From the IMG/VR virus record IMGVR_UViG_3300048929_000043, positions 1-27,330 of that record: a stretch of 27,330 nt of DNA. One strand, 5' to 3'. The position numbers and the translations under genes are program-made. Positions 7,819 to 15,664 of this stretch are shown here, piece after piece. The notes beneath the pieces are model-generated. The model ran no database searches, had not been told where the DNA came from, and saw only the letters and a list, made by a program, of their open reading frames with translations. This DNA is from a virus. The first letter of the stretch is position 1. The number at the start of each line of letters is the position of its first letter.

Positions 7819-8259
7819 ATGCTTATCCACTCCGTTGCCGCCGCTCCGGTTGATTGCCGGTCGGTGGATGTAGACGCTTGCGAGCACGATGTAAGTGCAG
7901 CGCAAGACGCTCAAGTCGAGGCGCTGGGGTGCTTCCAGCTTCGGCTCCGCGATCAGGTCGACTTCTCTGTCAACTTCTCGAAGTGGTTGCAGCAGAACGG
8001 CAACGCTCAATTGAGCGATGCTGAATTTGTTGCGGCTGTAGGAAGCCCAAGTGTTCCGAACATCGTAGGACAGGCGTTCAATGCGTCTGGCCGCTGCGTT
8101 GTTGTGCTTGCCGCGCATGAAGGCGCGACGGCCGGGGATGCGTACTGGCTCGACGTTACTGCTACAGTGGCCGCCGTTCAGGCGACTACGCCGCAGGACG
8201 TCCCACTGCCGGCTAGAACTCTCGTGCGACGTATCCACGTCGTCGTCGTTAATGGCTAG
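7819..8259 (+). CDS. neck/adaptor-region structural protein (hypothetical)
   Basis: A 146-aa protein. ATG 7819 is chosen because GGAAGG at 7806-7811 lies 7 nt upstream and the previous gene stops at 7814; the open frame continues back to 7759 but overlaps that gene. Residues about 35-65 read LRLRDQVDFSVNFSKWLQQN, and later parts (VGQAFNASGRCVVVLAA, TLVRRIHVVVVNG) look like beta strands of an Ig-like domain. The 'D..DF...WL' start plus a late 'T..GR...R.I.V.V' pattern resembles phage fibre-tail or head-tail adaptor domains. That similarity is by eye only. It overlaps the next gene by 8 nt. Confidence 0.65.
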   Translation: MLIHSVAAAPVDCRSVDVDACEHDVSAAQDAQVEALGCFQLRLRDQVDFSVNFSKWLQQNGNAQLSDAEFVAAVGSPSVPNIVGQAFNASGRCVVVLAAHEGATAGDAYWLDVTATVAAVQATTPQDVPLPARTLVRRIHVVVVNG

Positions 8260-8629
8260 CTGGTTCGACGAAGAGGCAATCTCAACACAAGGCATAGTCG
8301 AAGAGTTCGGGGAGAAGTTCACGTTGCAACCGTACAAGACGGGCGGCGTGAACTTCCCCCGCGTGCCAGACCCGACGAGATCGGGTTACGACTTTCTTGC
8401 TGTGTTCGAGCTGACGCCGAAAGACCTGTCTCTCGGAATGGGAGAGGTGAAGGTCTCCACCCGCTCGCCTTGTCTCACAGCGCTGATCTGCGACGTGCCC
8501 GGCATACGTCAGGGCGATCGCGTCGTGCGACAGCTCAATGGTGAGACGTTTGAAGTGACCGAGCCAAAGCCCGATGGGCTTAGCGGCATCGAGATACACG
8601 TCGTCCAACTTGGGAGAGCGAAGATATGA
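8252..8629 (+). CDS. head-tail joining protein, lambda gpFII-like
   Basis: Probably forms the ring connecting the portal/gpW ring to the tail. The 125-aa protein starts at ATG 8252, overlapping the previous stop by 8 nt; an open frame extends upstream but would lie inside that gene. The C-terminal half has the order of lambda gpFII: a hydrophobic strand (CLTALICDV), then IRQGDRVVRQLNGETFEVTE and a final strand IEIHVVQLGRA, equivalent to 'LRRGDTLTIGEENFWVDRV' and 'CHLWLGRG' in gpFII (117 aa). Its ATGA overlap with the next gene suggests coupled translation. Confidence 0.72.
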   Translation: MASWFDEEAISTQGIVEEFGEKFTLQPYKTGGVNFPRVPDPTRSGYDFLAVFELTPKDLSLGMGEVKVSTRSPCLTALICDVPGIRQGDRVVRQLNGETFEVTEPKPDGLSGIEIHVVQLGRAKI

Positions 8630-9468
8630 GCATGTCGCGGATGTTTCTCCGCGCGCTTGCGTGCGTCGCATTGCAGAAGCAAGCGGACGACGCGGTATCG
8701 CCGACGATGGCAGACGACAGGGTGTTCGACAGCCGTCTCGATCCAGTGATGTTTCAGGAGTTCGACAACCCCATGCCGGGGATCATCGTCTACACGGACG
8801 ACGATTCCGGCGATCTCATAAATCGAGGCAGCGGCTCCGGCCCCTATCGGCGTTGGGTCGATCTCCGCGTGGAGTTGATGTTGGGGAGCTTCGCTACAGA
8901 GATCATAGATGAAAAACAACGCGTGGTCTTCGACGTCCCCACGACCGACGCGGAATTGGAAGCGCAGCTAGACCTACTGGAAGCGCAAGCGAAATGGGCG
9001 CTGTGGCAATTGCCACGTGTCCACACCAACGCATTCAAATCGTTCGTAGTGCGTCTTGAGAATGTTCAGTCGCATGCCACGAGAGATGAAGCAAACAACC
9101 GCTTCGCGTCTCGTCGACTTCACTTCAAGGTCGAAATACCCGACGACTGCCCGCCTACCTTCTACGGCACTATGCCCGGTGTACCGATCCCCGAGTCGAT
9201 TCCTTTCTGTGAGGACCTCTCGAAATTCCCGGCTCCGTGGATCAGGCCGATGCTGCAAGCCATGTGCAACATGCCGAGCATGCAAGGCGTGCTGCAAGTT
9301 CTCGCCGGCAGCAATAACCCGACCGTCTATGTGCCGTTGCTGAAAAAGATCGGCATCAACGTTGACGCGATAGAGCCGATGGCTGACCCGGACCTCCTGG
9401 CACAGCAAGGCAAGACGCACGGACCCGATGGGCGCATCGAGGTCGAGAACATATTGGAGATTCCATGA
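8626..9468 (+). CDS. putative tail terminator / neck protein
   Basis: A 280-aa soluble protein occupying the slot just before the DUF2635 and sheath genes, where Mu has its tail terminator (gp37). The N-terminal 160 residues show the terminator-like order of helix, strand IIVYTDDDSGDL, strand RWVDLRVELMLGSF and the acidic helix TDAELEAQLDLLEAQAKWAL. The remaining part (CPPTFYG, CEDLSKFPAPW, CNMPSMQGVL) is not recognised and makes it longer than usual terminators. ATG 8626 overlaps the gpFII-like stop by 4 nt; a second in-frame ATG lies at 8632. Assignment is mainly by position. Confidence 0.55.
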   Translation: MSMSRMFLRALACVALQKQADDAVSPTMADDRVFDSRLDPVMFQEFDNPMPGIIVYTDDDSGDLINRGSGSGPYRRWVDLRVELMLGSFATEIIDEKQRVVFDVPTTDAELEAQLDLLEAQAKWALWQLPRVHTNAFKSFVVRLENVQSHATRDEANNRFASRRLHFKVEIPDDCPPTFYGTMPGVPIPESIPFCEDLSKFPAPWIRPMLQAMCNMPSMQGVLQVLAGSNNPTVYVPLLKKIGINVDAIEPMADPDLLAQQGKTHGPDGRIEVENILEIP

Positions 9469-9665
9469 CGCGAGTTGTGACTGTGCGTCCCGTTCCGGGG
9501 CGTCTGATCTTGATGCCTGAGAGGGCATTCCAGCCCGTCCCCGAGGAAGGCGCGAAGGTTTACCTCGACGCTTTCTACACGCGGACAATCAACCAGGGTG
9601 ATCTCGAAGTCGTGCCGGAAGCTCCGGTCGCGACGAAGAGCGTTGCCGAAAAGCCGAGCAAGTGA
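9465..9665 (+). CDS. DUF2635 family protein (Mu gp38-like)
   Basis: A 66-aa protein directly upstream of the sheath gene, the normal place of DUF2635 in Mu-like phages. The family pattern is visible: VRPVPGRLILMPE at the start, VPEEGAKVYLDAFYTRTINQ in the middle (the 'lP.eG..V....yw.rr...Gd' motif) and GDLEVV near residue 45, followed by a Pro/Ala/Lys tail. The biochemical role is not established. It overlaps the previous gene by 4 nt (ATGA) and ends 8 nt before the sheath start. Confidence 0.85.
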   Translation: MTRVVTVRPVPGRLILMPERAFQPVPEEGAKVYLDAFYTRTINQGDLEVVPEAPVATKSVAEKPSK

Positions 9666-9673
9666 GGGCCTAG

Positions 9674-11155
9674 ATGGCTATTCAGTTCAACCAAATCCCC
9701 GGCAACATCCGGGTCCCCTTCGTTCGCTTCGAAGTGAACGCGGGTACGCAACCGTACTCTTCGATCCAGCGCCTTGTTCTGATCGGTCAGATGACCTCGG
9801 CCGGCGTGGCAACGGCCGACATGCCGCTGTTCGTCACGGAGAACGAAGACCAGCTGTTCGGCACGGGCTCGATGCTCGCGTCGATGTACAAGACCGCGCG
9901 AAAGAATGCTCCCTTCCAGGAGATTTGGGCGATCCCGCTGGCCGACGCCACGGGTGGCGCCACCGCCGCGGTCGGCAGCATCAAGATCACGGCGCCGACC
10001 ACGTCGGTCAGTCTCGTCTACTACATCGGCGGCTATCGCGTATCCGTCCCGGTGAATGCCCTCATGACCGCCGCGAACTGTGCGACGGCGCTGGTTGCGG
10101 CCATCAACGCGGTCAACGGCATCATCGTCACCGCTGCGGTGGATGGGACCGACACCACGATGGTCAAGATCACTGCCAAGAACAAGGGCACGCTCGGCAA
10201 TACCATTCGCATCGAGACCCGGCTCTATGCTGACGACGGCATCGCCGCCGACGACCTCAGCGTCATCGTGCAGCCGACAGGCGGTAGCGGCGATCCTACG
10301 ATCACCAACGCCATCGCCAACATGGGTGATGACCAGTGGGACTGGATCGTTATGCCGTATTGCACTGGCGCCTACCTGACCGAGCTTGAGACCTGGCTCG
10401 ACGCGCGTTGGGGTCCGATGTCGCAAATGTACGGCCACAACATCACCGCGTTCTCCGGCTCTGCCGGCGAAGTGCAGGCATTCACCAGTGCGCGTAACAG
10501 CTGGCACTCGTCGATCATGCCGGTGAAGAACGGTCCGCAGCCGACCTATCTGTGGGCCGCTGCTATCGGCGCGCAAACCGCGCAGCATTTGCAGACGCCG
10601 CCGGAACTGTCTCGTCCGCTTCAGACTATCGAACTCATCGGCATCCTGCCGCCGAAGTCGGTCGCGGATCAGTGGAGCACAGTGCAGCGACAGAGCTTCT
10701 ACTTCGCTGGTGCATCTGGCTATCGCGTGCAGGATGGTGTGGTTCAGATCGACCGTCTGCTCACCACCTACCAGCGCAACGCGTGGGGCTCACCTGATCA
10801 GTCGTGGCTCGATGTCAACACGATCGCACAGCTGATGTACGGCCTTCGTGCGATCATGGCCTACATGACGCAGACCTGGCCGCGTGCCGCTCTCGTCGAC
10901 AAGAACCCGAACAACATCCAGGGCTTCGCGACGGCAGACGACATCAAGAACTCGTTCATCCATATCTACAAGGATTTGGAAGCGATCGGCGTGTTCGAGA
11001 ATTCGGACCTGTTCGCGCAGCTGCTCATCGTCGAGCGCAATGCGACCGATCCGAACCGGGTCGATACCTATCTGCCGCTCGACCACGTCAACCAGCTGCG
11101 CGTGCTGGCGGTGAACTCGACCTCGTTCCTGCAATATCCCACGGGCACGCTGTAA
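9674..11155 (+). CDS. contractile tail sheath protein, Mu gpL-like
   Basis: The outer contractile sheath around the tail tube. At 493 aa it matches Mu gpL (about 495 aa). The family order is visible: an N-terminal IPGNIRVPFVRFEVNAGTQ segment (residues 8-26), a variable protruding domain with many Thr/Val strands, the central DWIVMPYC and MYGHNITAFSGSAGEV part, and a conserved C-terminal domain ending QLRVLAVNSTSFLQYPTGTL. GAGGG lies 7 nt before the ATG. The stop TAA is part of a repeated CTGTAAGG motif and is followed by a strong hairpin. Confidence 0.95.
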   Translation: MAIQFNQIPGNIRVPFVRFEVNAGTQPYSSIQRLVLIGQMTSAGVATADMPLFVTENEDQLFGTGSMLASMYKTARKNAPFQEIWAIPLADATGGATAAVGSIKITAPTTSVSLVYYIGGYRVSVPVNALMTAANCATALVAAINAVNGIIVTAAVDGTDTTMVKITAKNKGTLGNTIRIETRLYADDGIAADDLSVIVQPTGGSGDPTITNAIANMGDDQWDWIVMPYCTGAYLTELETWLDARWGPMSQMYGHNITAFSGSAGEVQAFTSARNSWHSSIMPVKNGPQPTYLWAAAIGAQTAQHLQTPPELSRPLQTIELIGILPPKSVADQWSTVQRQSFYFAGASGYRVQDGVVQIDRLLTTYQRNAWGSPDQSWLDVNTIAQLMYGLRAIMAYMTQTWPRAALVDKNPNNIQGFATADDIKNSFIHIYKDLEAIGVFENSDLFAQLLIVERNATDPNRVDTYLPLDHVNQLRVLAVNSTSFLQYPTGTL

Positions 11156-11179
11156 GGTCTGTCACCCACCTAGTCAGAC
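11150..11179 (+). repeat. intergenic CTGTAAGG motif, copy 2
   Basis: The first bases, CTGTAAGGTCTG, include the sheath stop codon. GTCTG (11157-11161) can pair with CAGAC (11175-11179). It is more diverged than copies 1 and 3 after base 8. Confidence 0.45.
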
Positions 11180-11201
11180 GCCGCCCTTCGAGGCGGCGTC
11201 T
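11176..11201 (+). terminator. strong hairpin after sheath gene
   Basis: Perfect 10-bp inverted repeat AGACGCCGCC / GGCGGCGTCT closed by CTTCGA. No T run follows (TCGATATCG), so it may protect the sheath mRNA 3' end or act as a weak terminator rather than a full one. Confidence 0.6.
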
Positions 11202-11230
11202 CGATATCGCTCCAAAAGGATTCAACCATC

Positions 11231-11605
11231 ATGGATTGCTGCTACGCAGCGGGCGGCCTCGTCCGCATCACGGCGAACGGCCAGCTCTGGTCGGCGCGTT
11301 CGTCCGTCACCGTCGAGCCGATCAACTTCGAGCGCTCTGCCGCCTCGAATCAGGACGGCACGATCTACACCACGACCAAGCCGGTGCCTGCCACCGCGGA
11401 GATCGTCTTGTCGGATAGCTGCGACATGAAGATCGCAGACATCATGGCCTGCCCGCTCGATGTCACCATCGAACTGACGCAGGTCCGGCGCCGATACATG
11501 TTTACCAAGGCCGTTGTGGTGGGGCGTCCGAAGATCGATACCGAAACTGGTGCGATCTCCGGCCTGACCATTACGTCGGGCAACGTTACCGAAACCACCT
11601 TCTGA
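11231..11605 (+). CDS. tail tube protein, Mu gpM-like
   Basis: Forms the inner rigid tube driven through the envelope on sheath contraction. At 124 aa it matches the Mu gpM size and lies directly after the sheath. The fold pattern is visible: GGLVRITANGQLWSARSSVT (residues 8-27), ATAEIVLSDSCDMKIADIMA in the centre, and alternating strands RRRYMFTKAVVVGRP and AISGLTITSG with the end NVTETTF. An AAAGGA site lies 9-10 nt before the ATG. The tail assembly chaperone starts 10 nt after its stop. The pair Cys3-Cys4 near the N-terminus is unusual. Confidence 0.92.
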   Translation: MDCCYAAGGLVRITANGQLWSARSSVTVEPINFERSAASNQDGTIYTTTKPVPATAEIVLSDSCDMKIADIMACPLDVTIELTQVRRRYMFTKAVVVGRPKIDTETGAISGLTITSGNVTETTF

Positions 11606-11615
11606 GGTCCCCCAA

Positions 11616-11912
11616 ATGCCTTTTACTGTCCCGCTCAGTAAGCCGCTGAAGACTCACGACGGAGAGGTCACCCAGCTCACGCTGCGTGACCTCACGGCTA
11701 GCGACATCGTCATGGCTCGTGTCCCCCCGGTCAAGCTGATTGCCAACAGCAAAGAAGACGAAGAGCACGCCGAGTTTCGCTACGACATCATCATGCAGTT
11801 GGCATCCCGCCTCACGGGCATTGACGACCTGATCCTTGGCGGCTTGTCCGCCAGGGACTTCCACGCTGTGGCGAATGCGGTCGTCAAGCTGTGGAACGCC
11901 TCGGGGGAATAA
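11616..11912 (+). CDS. tail assembly chaperone, short form
   Basis: The chaperone coats the tape measure during tail building and is absent from mature particles. The 98-aa protein shows the PF10109-type pattern: VPLSKPLKTHDGEVTQLTLR at the N-terminus, LTASDIVMA, a helix with MQLASRLTGIDDLILGGLSA, and DFHAVANAVVKLW at the end. It lies between tube and tape measure as in Mu and P2. The last codons TCG GGG GAA then TAA contain a G5AA run where ribosomes could slip back one base into a long open frame (listed separately). Confidence 0.85.
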   Translation: MPFTVPLSKPLKTHDGEVTQLTLRDLTASDIVMARVPPVKLIANSKEDEEHAEFRYDIIMQLASRLTGIDDLILGGLSARDFHAVANAVVKLWNASGE

Positions 11913-12046
11913 GAGGTCGCATCGAGTTCATGCTCATAGTGGTTCGACGTCCGCTCCACGAAGTTTTGGCGTTGTCGAACGAACAGCTGCGGTATTGGTG
12001 CGACCTGATCGTTAGCCGCAAGGAAGACTACTTTAGAGGACCCTGA
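11903..12046 (+). CDS. -1 frameshift extension of the tail assembly chaperone
   Basis: The -1 frame is open from the G run at 11903-11907 to TGA 12044-12046, overlapping the end of the short form and filling the whole gap before the tape measure gene. It encodes [18 protein letters not shown], then a Leu-rich helix containing [20 protein letters not shown]. This resembles the E'/T-type extensions of long chaperone forms (a hydrophobic-then-Pro start, 'l..l...eL..W'). The only in-frame ATG (11930) has no good ribosome site. A slip at GGGGGAA would give a fusion of about 143 aa. The A-site codon does not re-pair perfectly, so efficiency may be low, as the system needs. Confidence 0.7.
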   Translation, partial: GGIRGRIEFMLIVVRRPLHEVLALSNEQLRYWCDLIVSRKEDYFRGP

Positions 12047-12111
12047 CCATGCAGACTTTCCAGACCGCCGCGGTGGTGGGCCTGATCGACAACATGTCGG
12101 GTCCTCTAAAG
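12031..12111 (+). promoter_or_regulatory. 13-bp inverted repeat enclosing the tape measure ribosome site and start
   Basis: CTTTAGAGGACCC (12031-12043) and GGGTCCTCTAAAG (12099-12111) are perfect reverse complements. The first arm contains the tape measure Shine-Dalgarno AGAGGA (12035-12040, 8 nt before ATG 12049). The second arm is codons 17-21 of that gene. In mRNA the pairing would hide the ribosome site. The first arm also encodes the last codons of the frameshifted chaperone. Confidence 0.65.
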
Positions 12112-14259
12112 GAATTAGCGAAAAATGCGAGAGAACTAGCCAAAGTGTTTGACGGCGGCAAGTTTCTCAACCCCAACGAGTTTGATGCCTACACCAAGGG
12201 CCTGCATAAGGCCAACGCCGCCGCGAAAGAACATCTCTCTCTGATGCAGAGGATTGGGTCTGTATCGCGGAAGATGGGCCGCGAGGCCATTCCGTTCGCT
12301 GCTCCTATTGTCCCCTTTGTTCGAAACAACCTGCCGGAAGAAAAGACCACGCAGGACACTCTTTCGCGCATGCGCGATCTGAACTCTGTCGACAGGGAGA
12401 ACGTGCAAAAACTGCGCGAGGACGCGCGCCTGAAAGGCGTCAAGTATACCGGAGGCCCCGGAGCTTACCTCAAGGAAGGTGAGTCCGCCGCCAAGATGAA
12501 CATCCCTCCTGCACTCATGAGCGGATCGGCCGAGGTGGGACAGCAGTTCGCCGACTTCTTGAAAGAGAAGGAAGGCGAGGGCATCGAGAAGGTCATCAAC
12601 ACGGCCGAGTATTTCAGCATGCTGAAGAACAGGGCCGGGGAGAAAACGAGCCCGAAGGCGTTGTTCGAAGAGCATCTAGCGAACGGCATGTCCGAGGAAG
12701 ATGCCAAGCTCGACATCATACGACGCCTGAAAGGCGCGACAGGCCTGTACAAGCGCATCGCCAACATGATGCCGGGAAGTGAAAAGGATTTGTTCGAAGC
12801 GTTGAAGATGTCAGCGCCGACCGCCGAGACGCTCGGCGTTCCGATCAGCGACTCGGTAGCCACTCTCGCCATGATGGCGACCGGCGGCATTACAGGATCG
12901 CATGCAGGTACGATGTACCGCGGTATGCTTACCCGCGCCGGCAACCCGTCGTTCGTCGCGATGGCCGCCGCGCGTACCGCGGGCTACGACATTCGATCGA
13001 ACATGAAGCTCGACAACAACTTCCTGAATCCGGACAACTTCATCGACGGCCTCAAGAACTACTACGGGCCGATGCTCAACAGCGACCCCAAGCTCGCGGA
13101 GCAACTGAAGAAGCGCATCAGGGATTTTAAGAACGACCCGAACTCGTACAACGAGGACGGCGAGGGCAACTATAAGGCCTACAACGAGCTTCAACAGAAT
13201 ATGGTGGACGATCTCGTCAAGGCAGGCGGGAAGAAGAAAGACGGAAAGACCGACTTCCTGAATAGCGAGTTGGTGTCGAAGCGCATCGCAAAAGGTCTCA
13301 ACCTCGCGAACTCCGGCTTCAATCTCCTTGATCTGATCGAAGACGTGAAGAAGCAGGGCAAGTTGACGCCGGGCTTCATCAAGGCCCTGGTCGGCACCGA
13401 GGCCGGCACGGGCATGTCGCAGATCGGTTTGCAGGACATCGAGAAGGCGCGCCAAGTCGGCAGACAGACCACCGAGGGCGACAAGTACTCGCTTTCCCAA
13501 GAGTGGGACGCCGCGATGAAAGCTCGCGCCGAATCCGTTTACGGAACATGGGATAGCCTTGGCAATCGCATCAAGGCGCTCTTCGACAAGATGTTCGAGT
13601 CGGTCGAGAAGCCGCTGGATGAAATCGGCAAGAAGCTCAACCAGAATCTGGACGCGATGCAAGGCGCCGATGTCGGCAAGACGCGGGCCGGTGTTGCAGC
13701 CGGCGCCGGTCTAGCTTCGCTCGGCATGGGCGGCGCTGCGTCCTTCTTCGGCGGCGGTGCGGTTGCTGGCGCGGCCACTGCGGGGCTTGCCACGGGCGGC
13801 ACTGCGCTGCTCGGCGCCGCCGCGGCCTACATGCTTTATCGCGGCCTCACTGATCCCGACACCATAAAGGAGGGGAGCGCCGAGGACCTCAAACGTCGCC
13901 GCAAGTTCGGTATGGCGCAGTGGGGCAACACGGCTTCCGACCCGCAAGACGATCCGTGGATCACGCCGAAGTGGAAGGCGCCGGAGTGGCCGACGAAGGC
14001 CGAGCCTGTTCCCTACACCAACGTCAAAGGCGAGAGTTCGTCTAAGGCGATCGAAGTCAGTGGCACTGTCACCGGCAGCGCCGAACTACACAACAACGTG
14101 GCGGTCCAGATACAGCCGTCGCAATACTTCTTGGGCGTGGTCGCTCGTGCCGAGAGCGTGTCGAGCATGGCGATCAACGGCAAGCTCGGGACGAGCATGC
14201 AAGGCCCTGGCGACAACGGCACCAAGCCTAGCGCGTCGGCCCTAACCGGGACACAGTAA
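12049..14259 (+). CDS. tail tape measure protein
   Basis: Sets tail length and helps pass DNA through the membrane. The 736-aa protein is largely helical with charged heptad-like stretches. Near residues 280-320 it carries the TP901/PhageMin-type core [20 protein letters not shown] followed by [19 protein letters not shown] long Gly/Ala-rich hydrophobic block (about residues 548-600) is the typical membrane segment of tape measures. The Ser/Thr-rich C-terminus probably contacts the hub. If about 0.15 nm per residue holds, the tail would be near 110 nm. The start ATG 12049 lies 2 nt after the chaperone extension stop, with its ribosome site in an inverted repeat. Confidence 0.93.
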   Translation: MQTFQTAAVVGLIDNMSGPLKELAKNARELAKVFDGGKFLNPNEFDAYTKGLHKANAAAKEHLSLMQRIGSVSRKMGREAIPFAAPIVPFVRNNLPEEKTTQDTLSRMRDLNSVDRENVQKLREDARLKGVKYTGGPGAYLKEGESAAKMNIPPALMSGSAEVGQQFADFLKEKEGEGIEKVINTAEYFSMLKNRAGEKTSPKALFEEHLANGMSEEDAKLDIIRRLKGATGLYKRIANMMPGSEKDLFEALKMSAPTAETLGVPISDSVATLAMMATGGITGSHAGTMYRGMLTRAGNPSFVAMAAARTAGYDIRSNMKLDNNFLNPDNFIDGLKNYYGPMLNSDPKLAEQLKKRIRDFKNDPNSYNEDGEGNYKAYNELQQNMVDDLVKAGGKKKDGKTDFLNSELVSKRIAKGLNLANSGFNLLDLIEDVKKQGKLTPGFIKALVGTEAGTGMSQIGLQDIEKARQVGRQTTEGDKYSLSQEWDAAMKARAESVYGTWDSLGNRIKALFDKMFESVEKPLDEIGKKLNQNLDAMQGADVGKTRAGVAAGAGLASLGMGGAASFFGGGAVAGAATAGLATGGTALLGAAAAYMLYRGLTDPDTIKEGSAEDLKRRRKFGMAQWGNTASDPQDDPWITPKWKAPEWPTKAEPVPYTNVKGESSSKAIEVSGTVTGSAELHNNVAVQIQPSQYFLGVVARAESVSSMAINGKLGTSMQGPGDNGTKPSASALTGTQ

Positions 14260-14260
14260 C

Positions 14261-15628
14261 ATGACCTGCCTTTGCATAGACGAACTGCGCCCCGCTTCAT
14301 TCCGGGGCGCAGCGTTCTTCGTCGCGAACGATACCGGCGAGTACGGCCGTCGCGACATCGTCCATGAATACCCCATGCGAGACGATGCGTACATCGAAGA
14401 CATGGGGCAGAAAGCGACTAAGTTTTCGGTGCAGGGGTATCTCGCCGGAGACGACTGGATAGCGCAGAAGAATGCGCTGGTCGCTGCTTGTACGGCGCGC
14501 GGCCCCGGCATGCTTCAGCTGCCGACCGAAAGCCCGCAGCTGGTCGCCTGTTTGACGTTGCACGTATCGCGTTCCAAGGACGAATGCGGCTTCTACTCCG
14601 TGAAGCTGGAATGCGTAGCGGCGAAGAATTTCACGTCCGGCACGGCGCTGTCTGGTGCGGTAGGTGCGTTCGAGAGTCAGATCGGGGCGGTTTTCAATTC
14701 AGCCATCCCGGCGCTCACGTCTTTCTTCGACGCGAACTACGTGTCGACCAACGTGCAGCAGTACGTCATCGACAACCAGATGCAGCGCGTGATCGGCTTC
14801 GCTTCAGCGGCGATTGATCTCGTAGAAAGCTCGCCAACTGTCAACGCCGATTTATCTACCGACGCGGTGCAGGCAGCTATCAGCATCTTCCAGAACGCGG
14901 ACGATTACGTTCAACCCGGTACGGACGGCTCGATCTATTTGGCCCAACAGCCGATTGTCGCGCAGACCGTGGGCGCTGTGGCGAACGACGTGGGCGTGAA
15001 GACCGTCAGCGAGACGGGTGTTACCGTGACCAGCGCCGCTTCGGCGATCGTTCCTATGGTGGCGTACGTCGTCAACACGCTCGGTAACTCCATGTCGGCC
15101 GACGACGCCGTGAATGCCTTGACGACGTTGTCGTCGTTCAGTGTCAACGAAGTCACCCTGGCGAAGCTGAAGACCGAGGTCACGGCCAACCTGACCATAC
15201 CGTCGACGGTCAGTGTCTCCGACACATCTGATGCCGCGAACAGCGGCGCGTTCTGCGGAATGGTGCGATCCTTCGCGTTGATGAAACTGGCGCAGGCGAT
15301 CACCGCGAAGACCTTCCTCACCAGAGGCGAGGCCATTCAGGCGCGCGCAAATGTGGTGGAGTTGTTCAACGATCAGATCGCGCAGTTTGAGGAAGACGAG
15401 ATCGTCAACATCATGCTGAGCGCTCGCGACCTGTGCGTCACCGCCATCTCGCAGAAGATGGTGAGTATCGTGCCGATTCTGAACATCACGGCAGCGGCTA
15501 CCAAGCCGTCGCTCTATTGGGCGTCTCGACTCTACGACGACGCGAACAGAGCGGAAGAGCTGTCCGACCGCAACGGCGTCGTGAACCCCGGCTTCATGCC
15601 CCGAAACTTCGAGGCGCTCGCGCGGTAA
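14261..15628 (+). CDS. Mu gpN-like tail/DNA circularisation protein
   Basis: The baseplate-proximal tail protein following the tape measure in Mu. The name 'DNA circularisation protein N' is historical; a structural hub role is more likely. The N-terminal domain of about 110 residues is diagnostic: LRPASFRGAAFFV, GRRDIVHEYPMRD and the segment TKFSVQGYLAGDDWIAQKNA, then GPGMLQLPTESPQLVACLTL and CGFYSVKLECV. The C-terminal two thirds are helical and Ala/Val/Thr-rich, as in the family (455 aa versus about 490 in Mu). The start is ATG 14261, 1 nt after the tape measure stop, without a strong ribosome site, so translational coupling is likely. Confidence 0.9.
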   Translation: MTCLCIDELRPASFRGAAFFVANDTGEYGRRDIVHEYPMRDDAYIEDMGQKATKFSVQGYLAGDDWIAQKNALVAACTARGPGMLQLPTESPQLVACLTLHVSRSKDECGFYSVKLECVAAKNFTSGTALSGAVGAFESQIGAVFNSAIPALTSFFDANYVSTNVQQYVIDNQMQRVIGFASAAIDLVESSPTVNADLSTDAVQAAISIFQNADDYVQPGTDGSIYLAQQPIVAQTVGAVANDVGVKTVSETGVTVTSAASAIVPMVAYVVNTLGNSMSADDAVNALTTLSSFSVNEVTLAKLKTEVTANLTIPSTVSVSDTSDAANSGAFCGMVRSFALMKLAQAITAKTFLTRGEAIQARANVVELFNDQIAQFEEDEIVNIMLSARDLCVTAISQKMVSIVPILNITAAATKPSLYWASRLYDDANRAEELSDRNGVVNPGFMPRNFEALAR

Positions 15629-15634
15629 AGCGCT

Positions 15635-15663
15635 GCGGGCGTCCTCTCTATTGAGGACCCCGC
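15635..15663 (+). promoter_or_regulatory. hairpin burying the gpP Shine-Dalgarno
   Basis: GCGGG-C-GTCCTC, loop TCTATT, GAGGAC-CCCGC: an 11-bp GC-rich stem with one bulged C. The GAGGA of the right arm (15653-15657) is the only ribosome site for the gene starting at 15665, so the hairpin would hide it. Confidence 0.6.
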
Positions 15664-15664
15664 A

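Noticed and set aside
11930-12046. Independent small gene starting at ATG 11930
   Set aside because: No good ribosome site, and the open frame continues upstream to the G run; a frameshift extension explains it better.
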